Of a stretch of 64,000 nt of DNA, positions 16,826 through 26,269 are shown in pieces (the first letter of the stretch is position 1; each line of letters starts with the position of its first letter). A program made the translations under genes and the position numbers. A model generated the notes under the pieces. It was not told where the DNA came from, made no database searches, and saw only the letters and a program-made list of their open reading frames with translations. Source of the stretch: an uncultured Porphyromonadaceae bacterium. Its GTDB lineage: Bacteria; Bacteroidota; Bacteroidia; Bacteroidales; Muribaculaceae. The stretch spans positions 66,604 to 130,603 of the forward strand of contig URSD01000002.1 of NCBI GenBank assembly GCA_900550395.1. Reading direction: 5' to 3'.

Positions 16826-17410
16826 ATGATTTTACGACTGAAACTATTATGGGCGACATTGCTATATCTGCCATTACTTAGGCTATACGTCAAGTCAGAC
16901 AACCGTCATCTTATAGATATGGATATAAATCGGTGGAAAGAAGAAAGTGGGGTACACGCATCCGGTGACATTGCAGGCTTAATCAGTCTCCTGTTCTTTT
17001 TCCCTCAATTTCGAAATATCTTTTTCTACCGGCTAAAAACACAGTCTTCAATTCTTAAGATGCTTTGCAAACCGGATCAGACAATATCCATAGCAACCGA
17101 TTGTGAAAATATTGACGGAGGTGCCATCTATTTTGAACATTCAATTGCGACTCGTATAGGAGCCAATCATATCGGTTATGGCTGCCGCTTTCGGCAACTT
17201 TCAACCATTGGCGTAAAAAGTAAAGAAAGGCATCACGAACGTCCATGGATCGGAAACAACGTGGATTTCGGCACAAATGTGACATGCATAGGAAATATAC
17301 ATATCGGTGATAACGCTGTCATTGCTGCAGGCGCCGTAGTAGTGAAAGATGTACCGGCAAATGCAATTGTCGCCGGCAATCCGGCCCGAATAATAAAATA
17401 TAGAAATTAA
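16826..17410 (+). CDS. Hexapeptide-repeat acetyltransferase (serine acetyltransferase-like)
   Basis: The 194-residue protein has a helical N-terminal half and a left-handed beta-helix from about residue 100 to the end, with repeats such as [10 protein letters not shown] and [31 protein letters not shown], ending VAGNPARII. This layout is that of CysE-like O-acetyltransferases found in capsule operons. It probably acetylates a sugar or sugar-nucleotide with acetyl-CoA rather than serine, given its context. It is preceded by a 60-base AT-rich gap and followed 8 bases later by a GT2 gene. Confidence 0.88.
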   Translation: MILRLKLLWATLLYLPLLRLYVKSDNRHLIDMDINRWKEESGVHASGDIAGLISLLFFFPQFRNIFFYRLKTQSSILKMLCKPDQTISIATDCENIDGGAIYFEHSIATRIGANHIGYGCRFRQLSTIGVKSKERHHERPWIGNNVDFGTNVTCIGNIHIGDNAVIAAGAVVVKDVPANAIVAGNPARIIKYRN

Positions 17411-17418
17411 ACCGAGCT

Positions 17419-18390
17419 ATGTGTTCTTCTCCAACGATTTCAATTATTATTCCATGCTACAATGTTGCGGCGTTCATACAAGATGCCATAGACAGCATCG
17501 AAAAGCAAACATGCGACTACGAAGCCATTTTTATTGATGACGGGAGCAAAGACAAGAGTTATGAGATAATCGAACATCTTGCAGCTGAGAATCCGCGCCT
17601 CAGGCTGATTCGACAGACAAATCAAGGGGCAAGCCGTGCCCGAGCGAACGGAGTGGAAGCTGCGACAGGCGAGTGGATTACTTTCCTGGATGCTGATGAT
17701 GTGCTATTGCCATCTTTTTCGGATACCGTGGCAGAACTTGCAAAATTCAATGCTGACATATTTTACTCGGCTCCCGTAAATAAAACGCCGAAACCAGTTG
17801 CCGGCCCAATTGACATCGCTTCATATCGGAATAAAATAATCCTTGGAGAACTGTACACCGGTCCGTGCTCTAAAATTTTCCGTCGCACGGTCTTCAATAA
17901 CTTTGTCTTTGATATTCCTTCCGACATAAGTTCGGCAGAAGATTATCTCATGAACCTCCGTATAAGCTTCAACACCTCAAAGGATGTAATTATATCAGAC
18001 CAAGAGTATTACCTTATTCGCACCGACGCGAACCCCAACAGCGCGATGAAGACATTCCGGGGCTCATGGGCGTATTTACAGGGATATGATATGGTTCTCA
18101 ACAATTCCTTTCCCGGCAATACACGGACTGAGTATCTCGAATCTCTGACCCGATGGCGCCTGAATATATGGCATCACTCGTTCAGAAAGGCATGGAAGCT
18201 GCCGGCAGATGCATACGACTGCGAATATTTTCGCCGGTTGCAGGAGGATATCCGGCACTGTGGATTCAAATTGTCGACATTCGAGAAATGGAACATGAAG
18301 CTTCGCAATCCTGCACTCCGCGCTTCCGCCGATCTGTATATCAGATTCTGCGGCATAATGCGCAGGCTTGCAAAAGAACGGCTTAAATAA
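17419..18390 (+). CDS. Glycosyltransferase family 2
   Basis: The 323-residue GT-A enzyme shows ISIIIPCYNVAAFIQDAIDS at 8-27, AIFIDDGSKDKS, GASRARANGVEAATGEW and the DXD-type motif FLDADDVLLP near 95. The C-terminal 100 residues are helical and poorly conserved. Donor and acceptor are unknown. The G+C content rises again from this gene on, so the most AT-rich block of the operon ends here. Confidence 0.9.
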   Translation: MCSSPTISIIIPCYNVAAFIQDAIDSIEKQTCDYEAIFIDDGSKDKSYEIIEHLAAENPRLRLIRQTNQGASRARANGVEAATGEWITFLDADDVLLPSFSDTVAELAKFNADIFYSAPVNKTPKPVAGPIDIASYRNKIILGELYTGPCSKIFRRTVFNNFVFDIPSDISSAEDYLMNLRISFNTSKDVIISDQEYYLIRTDANPNSAMKTFRGSWAYLQGYDMVLNNSFPGNTRTEYLESLTRWRLNIWHHSFRKAWKLPADAYDCEYFRRLQEDIRHCGFKLSTFEKWNMKLRNPALRASADLYIRFCGIMRRLAKERLK

Positions 18391-18416
18391 ACAGATGTCA
18401 TTTAATAATAATCCGC

Positions 18417-19607
18417 ATGAGACTCGCATTCTGCTACATAACTCCATTTCATCCCAATAAAGGAGGAATAGGACGCGCAACTGACGCTCTCACCCGCGAA
18501 TTCCAGCACCGCGGACATGAAGTGTTCTACCTGATATATCCATCGGGCATGACAATACGCCATGAATATGACTATCCGGCGCCGTTGGAATACCTTCCTT
18601 CGGAAGAACTTCTGTCCGAGGCCAATATTACCTCCTATTTCCATTTTCTTAAAAAAAACAGAATCGATATTGTAATCAACCAAAGCGGAAACTTTGACGA
18701 TTCACGGCTATGGCTGAAATGCAAAGAAATTGGTATCCCGGTAGTATCCGTGCTGCATACATATCCGTCGAACGCCTATAAATACATCTGGCAGCTGATA
18801 GTGGAGCCTCTGCGGGATACTACACTGAAAGAGCAAGCCAAAAGAGTTGCCCGTATGATTCTGTATCCTCGCATAAAGCACAAATCACTGACTTCTGTCA
18901 GAAAAGAGTTTGAACGAATGGTGCCGGAAACCGATCTGATATGCGCTCTCTCATCAAATTCATTCAGAGAGCTTGATGCTCTGTGCCCGGGCTACTCATC
19001 AAAATACCGCTTTATCCCCAACCCCAACCCATACCAGCGCCAGCCGCTGAGACAAAAGAAAAAGCAGATACTCTTTGTCGCCTTGTTCGGCAATGTGAAG
19101 CGTGAAGACTGGATGGCTCGTATATGGGCTAAGATAGCAGCCGACTACCCGGACTGGAAACTTGTCATGGTAGGATATGGTCCGGAAGGACGCCTGAAGC
19201 GTCTCAATAAGATACTCAAAGGAGTATCCAACGTAGAACTTGTGGGATATGCCGAATCGAAACCCTATCAGGAAGAATCGGCAATAGTATGCCTGACAAG
19301 CGTATCCGAAGGATGGCCTATGGTACTGATTGAAGGCATGCAATGCGGATGTGTCCCGATCGCCTACAACAGCTTTGCCTCAGCCTCGGATATAATTCAG
19401 CCGGGTTTCAACGGCGAACTTATAGACCCCTTCGATGAACAAAAATACGTAGATCTGCTGCGACATCTGATTGAAGATGATGAATACCGACAGCAACTGG
19501 CCGCCAATGCAGAAGACTCGGTTCGGAAATTCGAGATCACAAACGTAGCCGACCGATGGGAAGATCTTTTCGACGAGCTAATTAAACGCAAAAAACATGT
19601 CGAATAA
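18417..19607 (+). CDS. Glycosyltransferase family 4
   Basis: The 396-residue GT-B enzyme has an N-terminal glycine-rich entry (HPNKGGIGRATDALTREF) and the GT4 signature SEGWPMVLIEGMQCGCVPIAY near residue 305, with the E-x7-E pair that binds the nucleotide-sugar donor. It acts as a retaining transferase in the cytoplasm. The end overlaps glf by 11 bases, so it is translationally coupled to that gene. Confidence 0.9.
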   Translation: MRLAFCYITPFHPNKGGIGRATDALTREFQHRGHEVFYLIYPSGMTIRHEYDYPAPLEYLPSEELLSEANITSYFHFLKKNRIDIVINQSGNFDDSRLWLKCKEIGIPVVSVLHTYPSNAYKYIWQLIVEPLRDTTLKEQAKRVARMILYPRIKHKSLTSVRKEFERMVPETDLICALSSNSFRELDALCPGYSSKYRFIPNPNPYQRQPLRQKKKQILFVALFGNVKREDWMARIWAKIAADYPDWKLVMVGYGPEGRLKRLNKILKGVSNVELVGYAESKPYQEESAIVCLTSVSEGWPMVLIEGMQCGCVPIAYNSFASASDIIQPGFNGELIDPFDEQKYVDLLRHLIEDDEYRQQLAANAEDSVRKFEITNVADRWEDLFDELIKRKKHVE

Positions 19608-20736
19608 ACAATATGACTATCTTATAGTAGGTTCCGGCCTTTTCGGCGCGACATTCGCACGTATGGCTGCCGACCGCGGCAAGCGATGCCTCGTGATTGA
19701 GAAAAGGAAGCACGCCGGAGGAAACATCTACTGCGAAAACATCGCCGGCATAAATGTGCACAGATACGGCGCACACATTTTCCACACATCAGACAAGCGC
19801 GTATGGGATTTTGTGAACGCAATAGTGCCGTTCAACCGCTACACAAACTGTCCGGTGGCAATCGCCCCCGACGGAAAGCTATACAATCTGCCTTTCAACA
19901 TGAACACATTCTATCAGATGTGGGGCACGAAAACTCCGGAGGAGGCAGAACAAGTGCTGGAAAAACAGCGTGCCGAGGCCATAGCACGAATGAAGTCGGA
20001 AGGTGCCGACGAACCACGCAATCTCGAGGAGCAGGCAATATCACTCATCGGCAAGGACATCTACGAGCAGCTTATCAAAGGCTATACTGAAAAACAGTGG
20101 GGACGCCGGTGTTCGGAATTGCCGGCATTCATCATCCGGCGCCTGCCCGTAAGACTGACATTCAGCAACAATTACTTTAATGACAGCTATCAGGGTATAC
20201 CCGAAGGCGGTTACAACCGACTTATCGACGGACTGCTGAATGGAGTGGAAGTGCTGCTGGATACTGATTTTTTTGCCGACAGAGAGCATTGGTCGGCATT
20301 GGCCGATAAAATCGTTTTCTCGGGGAAAATAGACGAGTTCTACGGCTACTGTTTCGGCAAGCTGGAATACCGTTCGGTCAGCTTTAAGACTAAAATTGTC
20401 GACAAGCCTAATTATCAGGGGAATGCGGTAGTAAATTATACCTCTTCCGATATTCCGTTCACAAGAATCATTGAGCATAAGCATTTCGAAGTTTTCGGAG
20501 ATGAAATACTTCGCAACCCACGCACAGTCATATCAAGAGAATATCCGGCCGAATGGAACGACTCGCTGGAGCCGTTTTATCCAATAAACGACGATAAAAA
20601 CCAAGAGTTATATTCAAAATACCGGACATTGGCCGACAAAGAATCAGACGTAATTTTCGGAGGCCGCCTCGCAGAGTATAAATATTACGACATGGCACCG
20701 ATTATAGCTAAAGTATTAGATCATTTCAATCGTTGA
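19597..20736 (+). CDS. glf: UDP-galactopyranose mutase
   Basis: This flavoenzyme converts UDP-galactopyranose to UDP-galactofuranose, the donor for Galf residues. The 379-residue protein begins with the FAD-binding Rossmann motif YLIVGSGLFGATFARMAA and has the family stretches HAGGNIY, YGAHIFHT and FNRYTNCP. C-terminal ISREYPAEW and YYDMAPII-type segments complete the family pattern. It is the only nucleotide-sugar enzyme in the operon, so the polymer very probably contains galactofuranose and one nearby transferase should use UDP-Galf. The start overlaps the GT4 gene by 11 bases. Confidence 0.96.
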   Translation: MSNKQYDYLIVGSGLFGATFARMAADRGKRCLVIEKRKHAGGNIYCENIAGINVHRYGAHIFHTSDKRVWDFVNAIVPFNRYTNCPVAIAPDGKLYNLPFNMNTFYQMWGTKTPEEAEQVLEKQRAEAIARMKSEGADEPRNLEEQAISLIGKDIYEQLIKGYTEKQWGRRCSELPAFIIRRLPVRLTFSNNYFNDSYQGIPEGGYNRLIDGLLNGVEVLLDTDFFADREHWSALADKIVFSGKIDEFYGYCFGKLEYRSVSFKTKIVDKPNYQGNAVVNYTSSDIPFTRIIEHKHFEVFGDEILRNPRTVISREYPAEWNDSLEPFYPINDDKNQELYSKYRTLADKESDVIFGGRLAEYKYYDMAPIIAKVLDHFNR

Positions 20737-20744
20737 CATCTACT

Positions 20745-21737
20745 ATGGAAAAACTGCTGACTATAGGCATCCCGGTATATAATATGGAGAAATATCTCGC
20801 CCGCTGCCTGAATAGCGTAACATCAATCAAGAACTGCATGCGATGCGAGATATTGGTGGTAAACGACGGTTCGACAGACAATTCGTTGAATATAGCCCGC
20901 GATTTTGAGAGACAGCATCCCGAAACGGTACGCGTAATCGACAAGCCTAACGGCGGATGGGGATCGGCTATAAACCGTTCTATTGAAGAGGCACGCGGAA
21001 AATACTACAAATCGCTTGACAGCGATGACTGGTTCATATCGGAACATCTTGACGGATTTATCCACGAACTCGAATCAATCGAAGCAGACATGATTCTGGC
21101 TCCATACAATGAGGTGGATGAAGACGGCAATATCACGGCCGAGCGCTACTTTTCGCCTGAGTTCTACGGGCAGACTCTTGACCTGAATGAGTACATCGGC
21201 GGCCTGGGCACATTCCGAAAAACAATCCACGCCGTCGCATACCGCACCGATCTGTTGAAAACACATAATTTTAGCGTATGGGAAAAGTTCTATGGCGATA
21301 TAGACTATATAAACACTCCGCTTAAATATGTACGTACTATATATTTCTCTCCTTTCCGTCTGTATCAGTACATGCTCGGCAGAGCCGGACAGAGCGTAAG
21401 CGTTGCCGGTTACAGAAAGCATATCAACGACTATCTCTCAGTGGCGCGCAAGCTCATCAAGGCGTGCGGAGTGAAAACACCGACCACCCCTGTTGAGAAT
21501 TACCTGCTGGAGGACTCTATCAGTATCGCCACATTTGCCTACAAGCTGCTGATGTCGCCGAAACTATGCGGCAGCGAAAAAGGGAGCCACGCACAGCTTG
21601 AGGCTTTCGACCGATTTTTGAAGACGGAAGCTCCGATAGTCTATAAAGGAGTCGCAAAGAAAAGCATAAGGCACGGCGTATCTCCAATATCACTATGGAG
21701 AATCTCACGGCTGAATGTATATAAGATTCTTGGCTGA
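20745..21737 (+). CDS. Glycosyltransferase family 2
   Basis: The 330-residue GT-A enzyme starts LLTIGIPVYNMEKYLARCLNS and has EILVVNDGSTDNS, NGGWGSAINRSIEEARGKYY and the metal site SLDSDDWF near 85-92. I choose ATG 20745; a TTG four codons upstream (20733) overlapping the glf stop is possible but less likely. Its closeness to glf (8 bases) makes it one candidate for the galactofuranosyltransferase, but the sequence does not show this. Confidence 0.9.
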   Translation: MEKLLTIGIPVYNMEKYLARCLNSVTSIKNCMRCEILVVNDGSTDNSLNIARDFERQHPETVRVIDKPNGGWGSAINRSIEEARGKYYKSLDSDDWFISEHLDGFIHELESIEADMILAPYNEVDEDGNITAERYFSPEFYGQTLDLNEYIGGLGTFRKTIHAVAYRTDLLKTHNFSVWEKFYGDIDYINTPLKYVRTIYFSPFRLYQYMLGRAGQSVSVAGYRKHINDYLSVARKLIKACGVKTPTTPVENYLLEDSISIATFAYKLLMSPKLCGSEKGSHAQLEAFDRFLKTEAPIVYKGVAKKSIRHGVSPISLWRISRLNVYKILG

Positions 21738-21765
21738 AAGTATATCCTGAAAACCCTCTGACCCA

Positions 21766-22830
21766 ATGAACATAATCATTACCGTAGCCACTTTGGCGTC
21801 TGGAAGCGGACTGAGCAGGTATGTCTTTTCGCTGTGCAGAATTCTCAAGCCCGGCAATGAAGTTTTGCTGATTGAGACCCATGCGAAAGGAAAATCGCCA
21901 TATACCATAAGCGAGCTTGCGAAAATCGACGGAAACATTCAATATATCGCCACCGGAGGCAACGGCAAAATCGCCAATTATATCAATAACATACGTCTGT
22001 TATGGAACTTTAAGGCTGATGTACTGATTTCCAATTTCAACGGTCTTACACAATTCATCCTGCCGTTCAAACGTCGCAAAACAAAAGTCCTTCATATACT
22101 CCATAACGACGCACCTGAATTTTATAAAATCGCGTCAATAAACGGAAGATATGTAGATGCCTGGATTGCCCCCACAAAAGGCATCCGCGACCACTACAAC
22201 GACTTCACAAATGGTAAATATCTTAATAAAATCAAAGTGGTGGCTCACGGTGTGGAAGCACCGGAAACCATACCGACTAAAGGATCTGATACTCTCGAAA
22301 TAACTTTTGCAGGCATCGTCGACCAACATAAAGGAATACTGATAATGCCTGACATTGTGCGCAGATTAACCAATAAAGGCATTAAGTTCCATCTCACCAT
22401 AATAGGCGGAGGAGGACGCGCAAATTGGCTACGGGAAGAGCTCGCTGAGGAATTCAAAGCCGGCACAATAACTATGACAGGCGTAATTGAACACGAGAAA
22501 GTGTACGATTATATGTCAAAGGCCGATATATTCCTGTATCCCACTCATCTGGATGCGTTCGGTTTAGTTATAGCCGAGGCCATGATCAATGGCGCAGTTC
22601 CGATTGTCACTCTTCTTCCGGGCATCACTGACAATCTTGTGGCAGACGGAGAATATGGTTTCTTAGTAACTCGTGACGATGTAGACAGATTTGTCAGTCA
22701 CATTGAACAACTTGCGAACAATCGCAAAATGCTACAGGATTTTTCCCGAAAATCCCGGGCCTGCGCGCTGGATCGTTTTTCGCATGAAGTAATGGGCCGT
22801 AATTATCGGAATCTTATCGACAGTCTCTGA
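21766..22830 (+). CDS. Glycosyltransferase family 4
   Basis: The 354-residue GT-B enzyme has an N-terminal LASGSGLSRYVFSLCRIL and the donor-site motif HLDAFGLVIAEAMINGAVPIV near residue 265, preceded by LTIIGGGGRANWLREEL and FAGIVDQHKGI. These are standard GT4 features for a retaining sugar transferase. Sugar specificity is unknown. Only one base separates its stop from the next ATG. Confidence 0.9.
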   Translation: MNIIITVATLASGSGLSRYVFSLCRILKPGNEVLLIETHAKGKSPYTISELAKIDGNIQYIATGGNGKIANYINNIRLLWNFKADVLISNFNGLTQFILPFKRRKTKVLHILHNDAPEFYKIASINGRYVDAWIAPTKGIRDHYNDFTNGKYLNKIKVVAHGVEAPETIPTKGSDTLEITFAGIVDQHKGILIMPDIVRRLTNKGIKFHLTIIGGGGRANWLREELAEEFKAGTITMTGVIEHEKVYDYMSKADIFLYPTHLDAFGLVIAEAMINGAVPIVTLLPGITDNLVADGEYGFLVTRDDVDRFVSHIEQLANNRKMLQDFSRKSRACALDRFSHEVMGRNYRNLIDSL

Positions 22831-22831
22831 C

Positions 22832-24004
22832 ATGGCGGAAAAAGATAGAATAAAAATCGCATTCATCGACTACAGCCATATCTTCGCAGGAGCCGAACGT
22901 ATCCTGTGCAATATGCTCACGCACTTAGACCGGGACAAATATGAACCGCTTATAGTTTTCCCGTTCCCGCTTGAGCATCAACAGCAATATAATTCTATTC
23001 ACTGTGAAAAGATTTGGCTGAATGATTCCATAAAGTGGTGGATGGGCAGTGACCGCTGGATACGACCGCTGAGAGGCACGGATTTTATCAAACGTTCCGT
23101 TTTCGGAGCTCAACTGGCTGCATTAGTCAGAAAACGCAATATTGATATTGTAGACGTAAATCTTATGCGCAACGATATCATGATGTGGGTATGGGCTACA
23201 GCAAAATTCACCGGCGCAAAAATAATGGGACATTATAGGAGCCACGTGCTCGAATGGATTGCCCCGCCCAATGCCCAACGTCTGTTCGATCTTATTGTTT
23301 GTGTTTCCAAATACTCCATGGAACGATACCTCACAAAAGGCAGGCACACCAATATTCAAGTACTTTATGATGCTGTGAATATTGATGAAATGCAATCCAA
23401 CCTGTCAAGGGAGGAGGCGAAAAGCCGACTGGGGTTAAATCCTTCTGATATACTTATTGCTTCTGTCGGACAACTGTCGGAACACAAAGGCCATGACAAT
23501 GCTATCCGGGCGTTTGCAAAGGTTGTCAGGCATCACCCTCATGCAAAGCTCATGATAGCCGGAGGCGGTGGCAAAGAGCATATTGTCGACTATTATCTTG
23601 ATATAATACATAAAGAAGGCCTTGAAGACAAAGTAATCCTTACGGGCAAACAAGTGTCTGATATACAGACAGTATACCGTGCAAGCGACCTCACGCTGAC
23701 TCTAACAAAAGTGGGAGAAGGATTCGGATTGGTGCCATATGAATCGGCACTTATGGGCACGCCTTTCATCGCTCCGGAATTTGGTGCGGTAACTGAGTTC
23801 GTCACCGACGGTAAAAATGGCATACTGGTTGATACCAACAACGTTGAAGCGATCGCAGAAAAAATACATTGGGCTTTGACCCATACCACAGAAACACAAA
23901 TTCTGATTGAAAATCTCCGATCTCTTATCCGGCAGGAACTTACCCCTCAACGTTTGGCTGACAACCTTGATAAAGCCTATCAGAATCTTATTCGGCAGGA
24001 ATAA
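22832..24004 (+). CDS. Glycosyltransferase family 4
   Basis: The 390-residue GT-B enzyme opens with IAFIDYSHIFAGAERILCNML, has SVGQLSEHKGHDNAIRAFAKV at the start of the second lobe and GEGFGLVPYESALMGTPFIA near residue 295, with the conserved E-x7-E. The family call is firm and the specificity unknown. The gene is 13 bases upstream of an acyltransferase. Confidence 0.9.
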   Translation: MAEKDRIKIAFIDYSHIFAGAERILCNMLTHLDRDKYEPLIVFPFPLEHQQQYNSIHCEKIWLNDSIKWWMGSDRWIRPLRGTDFIKRSVFGAQLAALVRKRNIDIVDVNLMRNDIMMWVWATAKFTGAKIMGHYRSHVLEWIAPPNAQRLFDLIVCVSKYSMERYLTKGRHTNIQVLYDAVNIDEMQSNLSREEAKSRLGLNPSDILIASVGQLSEHKGHDNAIRAFAKVVRHHPHAKLMIAGGGGKEHIVDYYLDIIHKEGLEDKVILTGKQVSDIQTVYRASDLTLTLTKVGEGFGLVPYESALMGTPFIAPEFGAVTEFVTDGKNGILVDTNNVEAIAEKIHWALTHTTETQILIENLRSLIRQELTPQRLADNLDKAYQNLIRQE

Positions 24005-24017
24005 GCCGGCTCAAAGA

Positions 24018-25136
24018 ATGGTGACGATATATTGTAAACAAAATCTCTGTCACTCGCCATTTTACGGGAAGGAGGAGGCAAGAATCATGGCCGGCATCGC
24101 ATTGTTGATGATGTTGATTCACCATTTCTTTGGATTTCAGTATTATAGGCTTGATTCCAATTGGTTCTATGAGCCATTCAAAATTGACGGAGTCTCGCTG
24201 GAACGAATTTTTGCCTCTGCAGGAAAACTATGTGTGGCGATATTCGCATTCATGAGCGGGTATGCGATATGGATAAACAGGGAGAAATACATCGGCTTAA
24301 AATATGTCGCAGGCCGCGCCGCCGAGTTCCTGTTGAATTATTGGATAATAGTTTTCCTTTTCTACATTTATGCCTGTGCGACAGGAGACCGGCGACCGGA
24401 TGCCGGCACATTGCTTCAAAACCTCTATGGAGGTGCCACGGGCCCCGGTTTTCCGTACGTAAACGTTGCATTTGCATGGTATGTATGTTTTTATATCGTT
24501 CTGCTTATGCTTTCGCCTGTATTGCTAAGGCTGACCTATAGGCTCACCTGGATTCAGGATGTCCTTTTACTGATATTTCTCCAGTTCCTGCATTGGGGAA
24601 TGCAAATATCCGGAATCGACAGCGCATTCCACTCAATATCTCTCACCTTGTTATCCGGAACTCTGATTGCATCAGTTTTCGGCTTACTCGTAGCGAAATG
24701 GGATGTCTTTGGCAGGGTAGAATCCATTTGCAGGAATCATCCGACGGCTCTGGGCTGTTGCCTGATTGTATCTGTACTTTCCATTCGGCAGATCTTTCTA
24801 CTATCCGGGATAAACACCGGATTGAGCGAGGCGCTCTTTGCCGGAACATTTGTTTTTGCATCAATACTCATGTTCAAACATTCCGGGACGGCAACAATAA
24901 GAAAAATACTGATATGGATTGGAATCAACAGCATGAACATGTGGTTTCTTCATAGCATATTCTTTACCGGCAGCCGCCCTTGGCAGCACATACTATACTT
25001 TCCCCATTACTCAATATTGATTCTGCTATGGGGCATTATTCTTTTGATACCTGGTGCCATCGGCGTATCATGGATTCAGAAACGAATTCTGTCCTGGTGT
25101 AAACAGCTCTCCGGAGTATTGACAACTTCAAAATGA
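24018..25136 (+). CDS. Acyltransferase 3 family membrane protein
   Basis: The 372-residue integral membrane protein carries GIALLMMLIHHFFGF at 24-38, where an HH pair takes the place of the usual catalytic histidine, and LCVAIFAFMSGYAIW in the second helix. I prefer ATG 24018; the frame stays open upstream to a TTG at 23907, but that would overlap the GT4 gene by 98 bases. It is probably another O-acyltransferase for the repeat unit. Its stop overlaps the following ATG by four bases (ATGA). Confidence 0.87.
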   Translation: MVTIYCKQNLCHSPFYGKEEARIMAGIALLMMLIHHFFGFQYYRLDSNWFYEPFKIDGVSLERIFASAGKLCVAIFAFMSGYAIWINREKYIGLKYVAGRAAEFLLNYWIIVFLFYIYACATGDRRPDAGTLLQNLYGGATGPGFPYVNVAFAWYVCFYIVLLMLSPVLLRLTYRLTWIQDVLLLIFLQFLHWGMQISGIDSAFHSISLTLLSGTLIASVFGLLVAKWDVFGRVESICRNHPTALGCCLIVSVLSIRQIFLLSGINTGLSEALFAGTFVFASILMFKHSGTATIRKILIWIGINSMNMWFLHSIFFTGSRPWQHILYFPHYSILILLWGIILLIPGAIGVSWIQKRILSWCKQLSGVLTTSK

Positions 25137-26236
25137 CTATTGCATACTGCATTGACGGACTTTGGCAGTCCGGAGGCACTGAACGCGTCGTCACAACCAA
25201 ACTCAACTGGTGGGCGACACAGCCCGGCGTGCGAGTGGTCTGTGTTACACTGGACGACAGCCGAGAACCGTTCTTCTCACTCGACAGCCGGGTGGAAAAC
25301 TTTAAACTCCGTGTTATACCAGGTGACAGGCGTAGCTATAAAACTGAAATCTCAAAACTGTTCAATCGGCTGAAGCCGGATATAGTAGTCGGTGTTGCCG
25401 GCACAGCCATTGATGTATTGCCACTTCTGAACGACGGAAGCCGTAAGGTTCTGGAATTTCATTATACCAAAAACTTTCTTGTCAACTTTGTCAAGGGACT
25501 GCACACAATACGTTTCCGGTCGCTGCACATCCTTAAAATGAAATGGTTGCAGTGGAAACTTGAAAAGACTTCCCGCAAATACGACCTTTTCGTCGGGCTG
25601 ACAAAAAAGGATATGAGTCTCTGGGGCAATCCTGCCAATATGACTTTTGTACATAATCCCCTTTCTTTCAGAAGCAATATAAAGTCCGACTGTATGTCAA
25701 AACGCATCATCGCAGTCGGCAGCTGGACTCCGTCGAAAGGTTTCGACCAGTTGCTGGAAGCTTTCGGCCCATTATCGAAAAAATATCCTGACTGGAGCGT
25801 TGAACTATATGGCTCCGGACAGGAAGAATACCTGTTGCGGGAGATTATCGACAAATACGACATGAAAGCACAGGTAAGCCTTAATGCTCCTTGCCGTGAC
25901 ATTGCCGGCAAATTGATTCAGGCATCAATATATGCCTTCCCGTCACGCAGCGACGGATTCGGTCTTGTAATAACTGAAGCCATGGAATGCGGACTGCCTA
26001 CCGTGGCTATGGATTGCCCGTGCGGCCCATGCGAGATTGTGACGGAACGCACCGGCATAGTTGTGCCCGATCAGGACGTCAACGCATTCTCTCGGGCTAT
26101 GGAGCGACTCATGACAGACGGCTCCCTGCGACAACAGATGGGCAAAGCCGCGCAGACAGAAGTGGCTCGGTTTTATCCTGAAAACATAATGCCACAATGG
26201 CTATCGCTGTTCAGCTCCATGATAAAGACGGACTGA
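25133..26236 (+). CDS. Glycosyltransferase family 4
   Basis: The 367-residue GT-B enzyme has LWQSGGTERVVTTKLNWWA near the N-terminus, IAVGSWTPSKGFDQLLEAFG at about 190 and the donor motif RSDGFGLVITEAMECGLPTV at about 265-284 followed by CPCGPCEIV. These match the WaaG/GumH-like branch of GT4. It is translationally coupled to the preceding acyltransferase and ends 33 bases before the polymerase gene. Confidence 0.91.
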   Translation: MTIAYCIDGLWQSGGTERVVTTKLNWWATQPGVRVVCVTLDDSREPFFSLDSRVENFKLRVIPGDRRSYKTEISKLFNRLKPDIVVGVAGTAIDVLPLLNDGSRKVLEFHYTKNFLVNFVKGLHTIRFRSLHILKMKWLQWKLEKTSRKYDLFVGLTKKDMSLWGNPANMTFVHNPLSFRSNIKSDCMSKRIIAVGSWTPSKGFDQLLEAFGPLSKKYPDWSVELYGSGQEEYLLREIIDKYDMKAQVSLNAPCRDIAGKLIQASIYAFPSRSDGFGLVITEAMECGLPTVAMDCPCGPCEIVTERTGIVVPDQDVNAFSRAMERLMTDGSLRQQMGKAAQTEVARFYPENIMPQWLSLFSSMIKTD

Positions 26237-26269
26237 CCCATTCCTAACACACCTCTTTATTTATCTCAG

